The translations under genes were made by a program, and so were the position numbers. The notes under the pieces are model-generated. The model made no database searches. It was not told the DNA's origin and saw only the letters and a list, made by a program, of their open reading frames with translations. From Pseudomonas sp. Irchel 3E20 (GTDB taxonomy: Bacteria > Pseudomonadota > Gammaproteobacteria > Pseudomonadales > Pseudomonadaceae), in assembly GCF_900187645.1 (NCBI RefSeq), contig NZ_FYEE01000004.1:372001-436000 (forward strand): a stretch of DNA of 64,000 bases. The letters are read 5' to 3'. Positions 52,096 to 61,015 of the stretch are shown here, one piece after another (the stretch's first letter is position 1; each line of letters opens with the position of its first letter).

Positions 52096-52613
52096 GGCGC
52101 CTGCACCTGCAGTTGCATCAGGCAGCAATGCTCCATGGCCCGGGCCATGTGGTTATTCACGCTGCGCACCGAGATACCCAACTGCGCGGCGATCTGCACG
52201 TAGGTCAGGCCATCGAATTGGGACAGGATGAAGGTCTGGCGCACTTTCGCGCCCAGGCCTTCGAGCATGCGGTCGATGTCCACCAGGGCCTGCACCATGA
52301 TCGCCTGCTCCTCGAGGGACGGCTGCTCCCACTGCGGCGCACTGGCCAGCACTTGCAGATAGGACTGCTCCAGGGAGCGGCGGCGGAACAGGTCTACCAG
52401 CAAGCCCTTGGCCACCCGCGACAGGTACGGGCGCGGCTCGCGGATGTCCAGGGCATTGCGCGCCTTGATGATGCGCACGAAGGTGTCCTGCACCAGGTCC
52501 GCCGCGTCGCTGCCGTTACCCAGGCGCTGGCGCAACCAGCCGTGCAACCAACCCTGATGGGTGCAATAGAGGTCGTTGACGGCACTGCGCAGGGACAACT
52601 CGTCGGAAGGCAT
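52092..52613 (-). CDS. FecI-type ECF sigma factor
   Basis: A 173-residue extracytoplasmic-function sigma factor from ATG 52613 (MPSDELSLRSAVNDLY). Region 2 reads SDAADLVQDTFVRIIKA and REPRPYLSRVAKGLLVDLFRRR; region 4 reads RQTFILSQFDGLTYVQIAAQLGISVRSVNNHMARAM. It would direct RNA polymerase to the siderophore-receptor promoter. A Fur-like box lies 22-40 bp upstream, giving iron control. First gene of fecI-fecR-receptor. The longer frame to 52682 runs through the Fur box and is not used. Confidence 0.93.
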   Translation of the reverse strand: MPSDELSLRSAVNDLYCTHQGWLHGWLRQRLGNGSDAADLVQDTFVRIIKARNALDIREPRPYLSRVAKGLLVDLFRRRSLEQSYLQVLASAPQWEQPSLEEQAIMVQALVDIDRMLEGLGAKVRQTFILSQFDGLTYVQIAAQLGISVRSVNNHMARAMEHCCLMQLQVQAP

Positions 52614-52634
52614 AACGGCAAAAAGTCGTGAGTG

Positions 52635-52653
52635 ATAATGACTCGCATTGTCG
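52635..52653. promoter_or_regulatory. Fur box upstream of fecI
   Basis: GATAATGACTCGCATTGTC matches 14 of 19 positions of the consensus GATAATGATAATCATTATC, including all eight at the left end. It is 22 bp upstream of the fecI ATG, which is the usual place for iron repression. Confidence 0.7.
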
Positions 52654-52720
52654 AGTAGAGTCCCGACAATGGCAATAGCCAAGCGCTATCAACCCGCTTT
52701 CTACACAGGGCGGCGAAACA

Positions 52721-52750
52721 CCTTTATCTGTATATCCATACAGATAAAGG
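52721..52750. promoter_or_regulatory. LexA-type SOS box in a 30-bp palindrome before topB
   Basis: The core CTGTATATCCATACAG (52728-52743) fits the LexA consensus CTG-N10-CAG with alternating T/A inside. The symmetry extends outward to 13-bp perfect arms CCTTTATCTGTAT and ATACAGATAAAGG around ATCC. It ends 64 bp before the topB start and 107 bp from fecI. No T-run follows, so it is not a terminator. Confidence 0.75.
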
Positions 52751-52814
52751 TTGCCCGATGCGCCATCTCTGGCCATGCTGTAGGCCTGCGCAAACGTTGC
52801 AAATGAGGGTGGTT

Positions 52815-54743
52815 ATGCGGCTGTTCCTATGTGAGAAACCTTCCCAGGCCAAAGACATCGCAGCGGTGCTCGGCGCCACACGCCGGGGCGACGGCTGCTG
52901 GGTGGGCGCCACTGCCACCGTCACTTGGTGCATCGGCCACTTGCTGGAAACCGCCCCGCCGCACGCCTACGACGAACGCTACAAACGCTGGGTGCTGGCC
53001 GACCTGCCTATCGTCCCGGCCCAATGGAAAATGCGCGTCAAACCCAAGACCGCCAGCCAGTTCAAAGTGGTCAAACGCCTGTTGGGCGAGGCCCAGGAAC
53101 TGGTGATCGCCACCGACGCCGACCGCGAAGGCGAGATGATCGCCCGCGAACTGGTGGAACATTGCCGCTATCGGGGGCCGATCCAGCGCCTGTGGCTGTC
53201 GGCCCTGGACGACGCGTCGATCCGCAAGGCCCTGGGCGCCCTCAAGCCCGGCGCCGAGACCTTCAGCCTGTACCACTCGGCCCTGGGCCGCTCCCGCGCC
53301 GACTGGCTGATCGGCATAAACATGAGCCGCTTGTTCACCTTGCTGGGGCGCCAGTCTGGCTACCAAGGCGTGCTGCCGGTGGGCCGGGTACAGACCCCAA
53401 CCCTGCGCCTGGTGGTGGACCGCGACCGCAGCATCGCTGACTTCGTGCCCGTGGCCTATTGGGCCATCGACGTGCAGTTGCGCCATGCCGACACCCTGTT
53501 CACCGCCCAGTGGCGCGCCCCCGGCGATGCCTGCGACGACCAGGACCGCTGCCTCAACCAGGCCCTGGCCCACAACGCCGCCCAGGCCATGGCCAACGCC
53601 GCCAGCGCCCGGGTCACCAAACTGCGCACCGAACGCCTGCGCGAAGTGGCGCCGCTGCCGTTCGACCTGGGCACCCTGCAGGAAATCTGCTCGAAGAAAC
53701 TCGGCCTCGGCGCCCAGGAAACCCTGGACGTCGCCCAGGCCCTGTACGAAACCTACAAGGTCATCACCTACCCGCGCAGCGACTGCGGCTACCTGCCCCT
53801 GAGCCAGCACGGCGAGGCGCCGGCGATCCTCGCTGCCCTGGCCGCCGCCGACCCGGCGCTGGCGGCTTTGGCCCCGCACCTGCGGGCCCAGCGCCGCTCG
53901 CGGGCGTGGAACGACGCCAAGGTCAGCGCCCACCACGGCATCATCCCCACCGCTGCGGCCGGCCAATTGGCGCGCCTGAGCGGCAAACACCACGCGGTGT
54001 ACACCTTGATTCGCGCACGGTATTTGGCGCAGTTCCTCCCCGACCACGAATACGACCGCACCCAGGCCGATTTCGACTGTGCCGGCCACGCCCTGCGAGC
54101 GGTGGGCAAAGTGATCGTGGAGCCGGGCTGGAAACGCGCCCTGCCCGAAGCCCTGGCCCCGGCCAAAGGCCGTGAAGCCCCGGCGCCCCAGGCCTTGCCG
54201 GCCCTGGCCGAAGGCCTGGACTGCGCGGTGGCCAAGGTCACCCCCAAAGACCTGTGGACCCAACCGCCCAAGCCCTACACCGAAGGCGACCTGATTAAAG
54301 CGATGAAAAACGTCGCCAAACTGGTGCAAGACCCACTGCTCAAGCAAAAGCTCAAGGACACCACCGGCATCGGCACCGAAGCCACCCGCGCGGGGATCAT
54401 CCAGGGCCTGCTGGACCGCGGCTACCTGAGCAAGCACGGCAAGGCCCTGGCCGCCACCGCGCCGGCGTTCAGCCTGATCGATGCCGTGCCCCGGGCCATC
54501 GCCGACCCCGGCACCACCGCCATCTGGGAACAGGCGCTGGACATGGTGCAAAGCGGGGAAATGAGCCTGGAGGAATTCGTCACCAAACAGGCCGGTTGGA
54601 TGAGCAAGCAAGTGGCCCGCTGCGCCGGCCTGAGCCTGACCATCAGCGGCCCCGCCAGCCCCGGCGCCACGCCGTGGAAAAACAAACGCAAAAGCCCCAA
54701 ACGCAAAACCCCGGCCAAGAAGCCACGCCCCGCGTCGGTGTAG
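52815..54743 (+). CDS. topB: DNA topoisomerase III
   Basis: A 642-residue type IA topoisomerase (E. coli TopB 653) that decatenates DNA and resolves recombination intermediates. ATG 52815 (MRLFLCEKPSQAKDIA) has GAGG in front; an in-frame ATG at 52758 would place extra residues before the invariant start. Toprim: CEKPSQA and IATDADREGE (Asp101, Asp103, Glu105). Active Tyr319 is in VITYPRSDCGYLP. Other signatures: GRVQTPTLRLVV, HHGIIPT, GIGTEATRAGII. The basic tail (KNKRKSPKRKTPAKKPRP) replaces zinc fingers. A LexA-type box lies upstream. Its last codons form one arm of a perfect inverted repeat shared with the convergent regulator gene. Confidence 0.95.
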   Translation: MRLFLCEKPSQAKDIAAVLGATRRGDGCWVGATATVTWCIGHLLETAPPHAYDERYKRWVLADLPIVPAQWKMRVKPKTASQFKVVKRLLGEAQELVIATDADREGEMIARELVEHCRYRGPIQRLWLSALDDASIRKALGALKPGAETFSLYHSALGRSRADWLIGINMSRLFTLLGRQSGYQGVLPVGRVQTPTLRLVVDRDRSIADFVPVAYWAIDVQLRHADTLFTAQWRAPGDACDDQDRCLNQALAHNAAQAMANAASARVTKLRTERLREVAPLPFDLGTLQEICSKKLGLGAQETLDVAQALYETYKVITYPRSDCGYLPLSQHGEAPAILAALAAADPALAALAPHLRAQRRSRAWNDAKVSAHHGIIPTAAAGQLARLSGKHHAVYTLIRARYLAQFLPDHEYDRTQADFDCAGHALRAVGKVIVEPGWKRALPEALAPAKGREAPAPQALPALAEGLDCAVAKVTPKDLWTQPPKPYTEGDLIKAMKNVAKLVQDPLLKQKLKDTTGIGTEATRAGIIQGLLDRGYLSKHGKALAATAPAFSLIDAVPRAIADPGTTAIWEQALDMVQSGEMSLEEFVTKQAGWMSKQVARCAGLSLTISGPASPGATPWKNKRKSPKRKTPAKKPRPASV

Positions 54744-54778
54744 CAACCGGGCTCGCCCGCGTGCTACACCGACGCGGG
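54729..54778. terminator. 17-bp inverted repeat spanning both ends of convergent genes
   Basis: Arms CCCGCGTCGGTGTAGCA (54729-54745) and TGCTACACCGACGCGGG (54762-54778) flank a REP-like 16-nt loop (accgggctcgcccgcg). Each arm contains the last codons and TAG of one gene: topB and the regulator both end Pro-Ala-Ser-Val-stop. Probably a bidirectional terminator or barrier, although no T tract follows. Confidence 0.8.
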
Positions 54779-55432
54779 TAATGGGGTGATGCGGTAAACG
54801 CAGCGCCGGGATTCGTCCAGCAGGTGTTCTTCACGGTGCACCAGGGCCTGGGGGCCGGCGACTTCCTGGAACAGTTGCAGCTCGGAGCGGCAAAAGCCCT
54901 GGCAGGTGCGGGCCGCCGCGCAGATCGGGCAATGGTCTTCGATCAAGCGCCAGGCGTCGCCGTCGCGCTCGACCCGGGCCATGTAGCCTTCTTCGGTGCG
55001 CACCCGCGCCAGTTGCTCCAGGCGTTCGGCCAGGGTCTGGCCGTTGCAGCGCTGCTGGTAGGTGGCACGGGCTTCGCATTCGCGCTGGCCGATCAAGCGG
55101 TCCAGGCCTTCTTCGCCGAACAACTGGCGGATCGAGCCGATCAACTGCACCGTCAACTGCGCGTGGGCATCGGGGAAGCGCCGGTTGCCCGCCTCGGTCA
55201 ACGCCCAGTTCTGCCGTGGCCGGCCGACGCCAGAGGTGGTGTCCTGGTGGCCTTCGATCAGCCCCGCGGCCAGGAGTTTTTGCAGTTGCTGGCGCGCCGC
55301 CTCGGCGGTCATGTCCAGGGCCTGGGCGATCGCCGCATTGGGCAACGGGCCACGGGTTTTGAGCAGAAACAGGATGCGTTCTGACGTAGGTTGCCCCTGT
55401 GCTTTATCCAAGCTTTCACTTGTGTAACTCAA
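54764..55432 (-). CDS. Cys-rich winged-helix regulator, SufR-like
   Basis: A 222-residue DNA-binding regulator. The start is TTG 55432 with AGGGGG 5-6 nt upstream. Residues ~17-60 form a winged helix (ERILFLLKTRGPLPNAAIAQALDM, EAARQQLQKLLAAGLIEG). The C-terminal half has Cys168, Cys171, Cys177 and Cys181 (HCPICAAARTCQGFC) plus Cys119, Cys129 and Cys211; SufR-type regulators hold a [4Fe-4S] cluster in this area. It may therefore sense iron-sulfur status or oxidants (inference). It faces an MFS exporter across a 71-bp gap with a perfect palindrome that overlaps its own ribosome binding site, so autoregulation is likely. Its end mirrors topB's end. Confidence 0.87.
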   Translation of the reverse strand: MSYTSESLDKAQGQPTSERILFLLKTRGPLPNAAIAQALDMTAEAARQQLQKLLAAGLIEGHQDTTSGVGRPRQNWALTEAGNRRFPDAHAQLTVQLIGSIRQLFGEEGLDRLIGQRECEARATYQQRCNGQTLAERLEQLARVRTEEGYMARVERDGDAWRLIEDHCPICAAARTCQGFCRSELQLFQEVAGPQALVHREEHLLDESRRCVYRITPLPASV

Positions 55433-55472
55433 TGTATCCCCCTAATATCCAAGCCAACGCTTGGATATTAGG
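55405..55472. promoter_or_regulatory. operator palindrome between regulator and MFS gene
   Basis: CCTAATATCCAAGC (55441-55454), spacer CAAC, GCTTGGATATTAGG (55459-55472): a perfect 14-bp inverted repeat. A third half-site TATCCAAGC occurs at 55405-55413 within the first codons of the regulator gene. The main site overlaps the regulator's AGGGGG and lies 31 bp before the MFS start. Confidence 0.85.
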
Positions 55473-55503
55473 CGCCGGCCGCTCACCTGTCGAGGAAACC
55501 CTG

Positions 55504-56958
55504 ATGCACACAGACCCAACCCCCACCGCCACTTGGGGCGAATTGTTCAGCGGGCGCAATGGCCTGCTGGCCCTCGCTTTGGTCGGCGGCGTGGCGCTAC
55601 ACGCGATCAACGTGCACATCGTCACCACCGTGCTGCCGTCGGTGGTGCGGGACATCGGCGGCCTCGCCTGGTACGCCTGGAACACCACACTCTTTGTGGT
55701 GGCCTCGATCATCGGCGCCGCCCTCTCGGTGTGGCTGCTGGCGGCGGCGGGCAAGCGCGGGGCCTGTGTCACGGCGCTGGCGGTGTTCGCCCTGGGCTCG
55801 GCGATCTGCGCCCTGGCGCCTTCGATGCCCTGGATGTTGTTCGGGCGCAGCGTGCAGGGCCTGGGCGGCGGTACGCTGGCGGCCCTCAGTTATGCGCTGA
55901 TCCGCCTGGTGTTCGAGCCGCGCCTGTGGCCGCGGGCGGTGGCGCTGGTGTCGGGCATGTGGGGCGTGGCCACCCTGTGCGGGCCGGCCCTCGGTGGCCT
56001 GTTCGCCCAGGCCGGGCACTGGCGCTGGGCGTTCTGGACGCTGCTGCCGGTGGCGTTGCTGCAAGGCCTGCTGATCGTGGTGCAACTGCGCCCCGCACCC
56101 GGCCAGGCCCGGGGCAGCGATGGCCCGGTGCGCATTCCCTTTGTGCAGATCGCCCTGCTCGCCGCTTCGGTGTTGGCCATTGCCGCGGGCAGCCTGTCGC
56201 CACAACTGCTCTGGCAAGGGCTGGGTGTGCTCGGCGGCTTGCTGCTGGGGCTGGCGGCGGTGCGCCATGACCGCCGCGCCGAGGTGCGCATGCTGCCGCG
56301 CGGCGCCACGGCGCTGACCACGCCACTGGGCGCGGTGTACGCCAGTGTCGCCCTGCTGCTGGTGGGCACTACCTGCGAGATTTTCGTGCCGTACTTCCTT
56401 CAAACCCTGCACGGCCACACCCCCCTGGCGGCGGGTTACCTGACCGCTGCCATGGCCGGTGGCTGGAGCCTTGCTTCGGTGTTTTCCTCCGGGCGCAGCG
56501 GCGCCAGCGCCGAGCGCTTGCTGCGGGTTGGCCCTGCCCTTTGCGCCCTGAGCCTGGCAGCCCTGGCGCTGCTGATGCCCACGGCCGGGGTGTTTTCGCC
56601 AGCGATTGTGACCCTGCTTTGCGGCCTGGCCCTGGCCGGCGCCGGCGCGGGTGTGGGGATTTGCTGGCCGCACCTGCTGACCCGCGTCCTGACCCTGGCC
56701 CCGGCCGGCGAAGAGGGCATGGCCTCGGCGGCGATCACCACGGTGCAGTTGTATGGCATGGCGGTGGGCGCGGCAGTCGCCGGGCTGGTGGCCAACGCCG
56801 CCGGGCTCAACGGCCCTAACGGCGTCGCCGGTATTCAATCGGCCGCCCTATGGTTGTTCGCCACCTTTGCCCTGGCGCCGGTGTTGAGCTTCCTGCTGGC
56901 GCGGCGCATCAACCCCAAGGCTGCGGCCACCAACGCGGCCACGGCCAAGGAGTGCTGA
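55504..56958 (+). CDS. MFS efflux transporter
   Basis: A 484-residue inner-membrane drug:H+ antiporter-type carrier from ATG 55504 (MHTDPTPTATWGELF), with GAGGAAA in front. About 14 hydrophobic helices; the motif C-like segment is GMWGVATLCGPALGGLFAQAGHWRWAFWTLLPVA, and LFGRSVQGLGGGTLAALSYAL is motif B-like with its Arg. It is divergent from the Cys-rich regulator and most likely its target. DUF2165 follows one base after the stop, so both are one operon. Substrate unknown. Confidence 0.88.
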   Translation: MHTDPTPTATWGELFSGRNGLLALALVGGVALHAINVHIVTTVLPSVVRDIGGLAWYAWNTTLFVVASIIGAALSVWLLAAAGKRGACVTALAVFALGSAICALAPSMPWMLFGRSVQGLGGGTLAALSYALIRLVFEPRLWPRAVALVSGMWGVATLCGPALGGLFAQAGHWRWAFWTLLPVALLQGLLIVVQLRPAPGQARGSDGPVRIPFVQIALLAASVLAIAAGSLSPQLLWQGLGVLGGLLLGLAAVRHDRRAEVRMLPRGATALTTPLGAVYASVALLLVGTTCEIFVPYFLQTLHGHTPLAAGYLTAAMAGGWSLASVFSSGRSGASAERLLRVGPALCALSLAALALLMPTAGVFSPAIVTLLCGLALAGAGAGVGICWPHLLTRVLTLAPAGEEGMASAAITTVQLYGMAVGAAVAGLVANAAGLNGPNGVAGIQSAALWLFATFALAPVLSFLLARRINPKAAATNAATAKEC

Positions 56959-56959
56959 G

Positions 56960-57445
56960 ATGAGTACGCAATTGAGTGTCTGGATATTCCAAGCAATCAA
57001 CGCCGTAGGCTTGAGCCTGTGGCTGCTGATCGCCGCGCTGAATAACTGCAAAGGCTTTGCCGGTTCCGTCGGCGCGGTGGGCGCCACGCTGTCGATGGCA
57101 CCGCTCAAAGAGGCCCCTGCCATCGATACGCCGCTGTTGGGCCGCGCCTTGGCGGCACCGTGGTGGCCACGCCTGGCGCTGGGGGGGGTGCTGGCGCTGC
57201 AAGTGTTCGCCGCCCTCGCCTGCCTGGTGGGCACCTATCAGTTGTTGGTGGGCGGCGACCTGGCCGCCGCCCGGCCTTGGCTGAACCTGGCCCTGAGTGG
57301 GTTCGCCGGGTTCATCTTCGCCATGCACCTGGGCGGGTTGTGGTTCGGCTACTGGATTCGCCAGGAAGGCTTGCAACTGACCCACCTGGCGCTGCTGATC
57401 TGGGTCAGCCTGGCATTTTTTCTCTTTAACCTGTCCTTGGCATAA
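56960..57445 (+). CDS. DUF2165 small membrane protein
   Basis: A 161-residue integral membrane protein with four hydrophobic stretches (WIFQAINAVGLSLWLLIAAL, LALGGVLALQVFAALACLVG, LNLALSGFAGFIFAMHLGGL, LTHLALLIWVSLAFFLFNLSLA), matching the DUF2165 layout, including the N-terminal NNCKGF stretch. Function unknown. AAGGAG upstream; the ATG is one base after the MFS stop, so translation is coupled and it may assist the exporter. Confidence 0.83.
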   Translation: MSTQLSVWIFQAINAVGLSLWLLIAALNNCKGFAGSVGAVGATLSMAPLKEAPAIDTPLLGRALAAPWWPRLALGGVLALQVFAALACLVGTYQLLVGGDLAAARPWLNLALSGFAGFIFAMHLGGLWFGYWIRQEGLQLTHLALLIWVSLAFFLFNLSLA

Positions 57446-57501
57446 GGCGCGCGCTGCGCCATTCTGGGCGGCCACATCGTCCCTAGAAAACAAGGATGCG
57501 T

Positions 57502-57924
57502 ATGCGTATCGAACGACTGGACCAACCCACGGATCAAGATCGCCTGGCGATCCTCAACCCGCTGTTGGCCTACAGCGAAAGCAAGGTCAACAACCCTTAC
57601 TTTCAAAACTTCGCCCTGGTGGTGCGCGACGAACACAGCGACGAAATCCTCGGCGGCCTCTATGCCAAGATTTCCTACCAGTGGCTGTACGTCGAGCTGC
57701 TCAGCGTGCCGGAACAGGCCCGTGGCCAGGGCGTGGGTACGCGGTTGATGCACATGGTCGAAGAGCTGGCGCGGGAGAAGGACTGCACCGGCATCTGGCT
57801 CGGCACCTTCGACTTCCAGGCCCCGCAGTTCTACAAAAAACTCGGCTTTACCCAGTACGGCCAGATCGACGACTACCCGCCAGGGCATCGTCAGCACTTC
57901 TTCCAAAAGCGCCTCAAACCCTAA
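57502..57924 (+). CDS. GNAT-family N-acetyltransferase
   Basis: A 140-residue acetyltransferase. The start is ATG 57502, since AAGGA at 57492-57496 is properly spaced from it and runs into the earlier ATG 57496. The acetyl-CoA site is VELLSVPEQARGQGVGTRLM (R-x-x-G-x-G pattern); the C-terminal part is GIWLGTFDFQAPQFYKKLGF. Small-molecule or protein substrates are not predictable. Single gene between DUF2165 and REP DNA. Confidence 0.9.
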   Translation: MRIERLDQPTDQDRLAILNPLLAYSESKVNNPYFQNFALVVRDEHSDEILGGLYAKISYQWLYVELLSVPEQARGQGVGTRLMHMVEELAREKDCTGIWLGTFDFQAPQFYKKLGFTQYGQIDDYPPGHRQHFFQKRLKP

Positions 57925-57989
57925 GTCCCATTGCCTCCCCCCTGTAGCCAGCACCGCCCCACCGTCAGTGGGCGCGGGCCGGTGGGTTT

Positions 57990-58078
57990 TGGTGCGAGCC
58001 TGCTCGCGATAACGCTGGCCCAGGCAATGAAGATGTCGGCTGTGCGACCGCCCTCGCGGGCAGGCCCGCTCCCACAGT
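57990..58078. repeat. inverted REP pair
   Basis: tgcgagcctgctcgcgataa near 57993 and its opposite, ctcgcgggcaggcccgctcc near 58053, about 40 bp apart, in the gap between GNAT and the end of polB. Confidence 0.75.
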
Positions 58079-58106
58079 GATGGCCGCAGCTTGGGTGGGG
58101 CGCGGC

Positions 58107-60467
58107 TTAAAACAACCCCAACTGCCCACCCACCAGGGTCGAGAAATCGTCGCCGACAAAGGGCAGGATCGCGTCGGCCACCGGTTGCAACTGGCGGGCC
58201 ACGTAGTGCTCGTAGTCGATGGCGCCAGTGCGCACTTCCAGGGGTTCGGGGCCGGCCTGGGTCATCACGTAGCTGATCCAGCCACCGTTCTGGTACTGGC
58301 GCGGGCGGCCCTGGCGGTCGTTGTAGGCGTCGGCCAGGCGCGCCGCGCGCACGTGGGGCGGCACGTTGCGCTCGTAGTCGTCCAGGCGTCGGCGCAAGCG
58401 CTTGCGGTAGATCAGCAATTCATCCAATTCGCCTGCCAGGGTGCGTTGCACAAAATCGCGCACATAGCCCTGGTGCGGCTGGCGGTTGAAGATGCGCAGG
58501 TACAGCTCCTGCTGGAACTGCCGGGCCAGGGGCGACCAGTCGCTGCGCACGGTTTCCAGGCCCTTGTAGACCATCTCATCGCTGCCATCGGCGCGCCGCA
58601 CCATGCCGGCGTAGCGCTTTTTGCTGCCCTCCTGCGCGCCGCGGATGGTGGGCATGAGGAAGCGCCGGAAATGGGTTTCAAACTGCAACTCCAGCACGCT
58701 CTCCAGGCCCATTTCGGCCCGCAGGTGCTCGCGCCACCACTGGTTGACCTGGGCCACCAGGGCCTGGCCGATGCGCGCGGCGTCCTCTTCGCTGTGGACG
58801 CTGCCGAGCCAGACAAAGGTGGAGTCGGTGTCGCCATAGATCACCTGATGGCCCTGGGCTTCGATCAGCTTGCGGGTCTGCTGCATGATCTGGTGCCCGC
58901 GCAGGGTAATGGATGAGGCCAGGCGCGGGTCGAAGAAGCGGCAACCGCTGGAGCCGAGCACGCCATAGAAGGCGTTCATGATGATTTTCAGCGCCTGGGA
59001 CAGCGGCCCGTTGTGCTCGCGCTTGGCCACTTCGCGGCCTTCGGAGACCTGCGCGACGATGGCCGGCAGGCAGTGGCGGGTGCGCGAGAAACGAGCGCCA
59101 CGAAAGCCCGCCACCGACTCGCTGTCATCGGGGTGGCGCAAACCTTCGACCAGGCCCAAAGGGTCGATGAGGAAGGTGCGGATGATCGACGGGTACAGGC
59201 TCTTGTAGTCCAGCACCAGCACCGACTCGTATAGGCCCGGGCGCGAGTCCATGACAAAACCGCCGGGGCTGGCCTGGGGCGGCAACGTCCCCAGGTTCGG
59301 CGCGACGAAGCCTTGGCGGTGCATCTGCGGAATGTACAAATGGCAGAACGCCGCCACCGAGCCGCCGCTGCGGTCCGCCGGTTGCCCGGTGACACTGGCC
59401 CGTTCCAGGAGGAAGGTGAGCAGCTCGGTCTTGGCGAAGATCCGCGTGACCAGTTCACAGTCCTTGAGGTTGTAGCGGGCCAGGGAGGGTTTGTCCTCGG
59501 CGAACATGCGGTCGATTTCGTCCATGCGCTGGTACGGGTTGTCGATGCACTTGCCTTCGCCGAGCAGGGTCTGGGCGACGTTTTCCAGGCTGAACGAGGG
59601 GAAACTCCAAGTGGCCGAACGCAGCGCCTCGATGCCATCGATAATCAGCCGCCCGGGGGCCGAGGCGAAGTAGTGGTTTTTGCGGTTGCCGTGCTCGCGC
59701 CATTCCATTTCGCCACCGTTGCGCCCCAGCAGCAGCGGCACGCCGAGGCGCCGGGCGTGTTCGTGGAGCACCCGCAGGTCGAACTGCACCACGTTCCAGC
59801 CGATGATGGCGTCGGGGTCGTGGCGCGCCAGCCACTGGTTGAGGCGTTCGAGCAACAGCACGCGGCTTTCGCAGTACGCCAGGTTGAAGCCCAGGGCCGG
59901 GTCGTTGTCTTCGCCGCGCCCGAGCATGTACACCTGGCGCTCGCCACAGCCTTCAAGGCCGATGCAGTACAGCTCGCCGAAGGCGTTGGTCTCGATGTCC
60001 AGGGACACCAGTTTCAGTGCCGGGCGATAAGCCGGCGCCGGTTTGAGCTGAGCGTCGGTGAGCAGGCCCGAAGCCTGGGCCACGCCGCTGAAGGCCACGG
60101 GCGCGGTGATGAAACGCTCCATCAGGTAGCGCTCGGGCGGGCGGATGTCGGCCTCGTAGACTTCCACCCCGGCCTTGCGCAGCACCTTGTCGAGGTGGAT
60201 CAACTGGCGGTGCTGGCGGCAGTACAGGCCCAGCACCGGGCGGTGGTGAAAGTCCACCAATTGCAGCTCGCGCAGCTCCACCTCACGCTCATCCGCCAGC
60301 AACGCTTCACAGGCCCCGCGCTGCTCGGCCAGGACAAACGCCACCGAGGGCTGCACCGCCAGGCGCAGCAGGCGCGGGCCACGGTCGGTGGCCAGCCAGA
60401 ATTCCACCTCGGTCCCGGCCGGCGTGTCGCGCCAATGGCGGGTCAGGATAAAACCCTGTTCGAGCAC
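58107..60467 (-). CDS. polB: DNA polymerase II
   Basis: A 786-residue family B polymerase (E. coli 783), used in replication restart and repair. GTG 60467 is chosen as start because AAAGGTGA lies 6 nt before it and it gives the usual N-terminus ...[19 protein letters not shown]. Exonuclease motifs: [40 protein letters not shown]. Polymerase motifs: [15 protein letters not shown] (A), [13 protein letters not shown] (B), [10 protein letters not shown] (C). It ends [18 protein letters not shown]. The DUF3087 gene ends 11 bp upstream, so the two are an operon. In E. coli polB is SOS-induced; I see no LexA box upstream here. Confidence 0.96.
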   Translation of the reverse strand: MLEQGFILTRHWRDTPAGTEVEFWLATDRGPRLLRLAVQPSVAFVLAEQRGACEALLADEREVELRELQLVDFHHRPVLGLYCRQHRQLIHLDKVLRKAGVEVYEADIRPPERYLMERFITAPVAFSGVAQASGLLTDAQLKPAPAYRPALKLVSLDIETNAFGELYCIGLEGCGERQVYMLGRGEDNDPALGFNLAYCESRVLLLERLNQWLARHDPDAIIGWNVVQFDLRVLHEHARRLGVPLLLGRNGGEMEWREHGNRKNHYFASAPGRLIIDGIEALRSATWSFPSFSLENVAQTLLGEGKCIDNPYQRMDEIDRMFAEDKPSLARYNLKDCELVTRIFAKTELLTFLLERASVTGQPADRSGGSVAAFCHLYIPQMHRQGFVAPNLGTLPPQASPGGFVMDSRPGLYESVLVLDYKSLYPSIIRTFLIDPLGLVEGLRHPDDSESVAGFRGARFSRTRHCLPAIVAQVSEGREVAKREHNGPLSQALKIIMNAFYGVLGSSGCRFFDPRLASSITLRGHQIMQQTRKLIEAQGHQVIYGDTDSTFVWLGSVHSEEDAARIGQALVAQVNQWWREHLRAEMGLESVLELQFETHFRRFLMPTIRGAQEGSKKRYAGMVRRADGSDEMVYKGLETVRSDWSPLARQFQQELYLRIFNRQPHQGYVRDFVQRTLAGELDELLIYRKRLRRRLDDYERNVPPHVRAARLADAYNDRQGRPRQYQNGGWISYVMTQAGPEPLEVRTGAIDYEHYVARQLQPVADAILPFVGDDFSTLVGGQLGLF

Positions 60468-60478
60468 GCTGTTCACCT

Positions 60479-61015
60479 TTATCGGGCGGCCGGAATCTGT
60501 TTGACGTGGGCCAGCCACTGCGGGTTCAGGGCGATTTGCTCGGGCTCCAGGCCCAGCTCCAGCATGCGCTCGCGGTGGCGGTCGATCTCCTGCACCGACT
60601 GGCTCAGGGCGCTGGTGTTGGCGTCGAGCAGGTGCATCTGGGTCAGGCCCAGGTGATAGAAGCGCAGCAGTTTCATCGCCGTTTCATCCCCCGCCGCGAC
60701 ACCGGCCGTGACGTGGTGCATGACGTTGGTCACCCGCATCAGGTTGCGCTTGAGCTGCCAGCCATAGGCCGCAGACGCCATCCACGGCTGCGACCAGAAC
60801 TTGAAACGCACCAGCGCCGCACACACCAGCACCGAAGCAATCACACCGCCCAGGTTGTAGCGGAAATTGTCGCCGCCCGGCTCACCCAACAGCTTCACCG
60901 CCAAACCCGACAGCACCAGGCCCAGCAACACGAACACCACGGCTATCACCAGGGTGCTGCGGCGGGTTTCGCGCCGGTAAAGGATGGGATCCTGGTGTTT
61001 GATCTCGAACATCAT
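60479..61015 (-). CDS. DUF3087 membrane protein
   Basis: A 178-residue inner-membrane protein of the DUF3087 family: basic N-terminus [17 protein letters not shown], two TM helices ([39 protein letters not shown]) and a helical cytoplasmic tail with [12 protein letters not shown] and [20 protein letters not shown]. Function unknown. Two ATGs (61015, 61012) are possible; neither has a clear binding site. It sits directly upstream of polB in the same transcript. Confidence 0.85.
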   Translation of the reverse strand: MMFEIKHQDPILYRRETRRSTLVIAVVFVLLGLVLSGLAVKLLGEPGGDNFRYNLGGVIASVLVCAALVRFKFWSQPWMASAAYGWQLKRNLMRVTNVMHHVTAGVAAGDETAMKLLRFYHLGLTQMHLLDANTSALSQSVQEIDRHRERMLELGLEPEQIALNPQWLAHVKQIPAAR

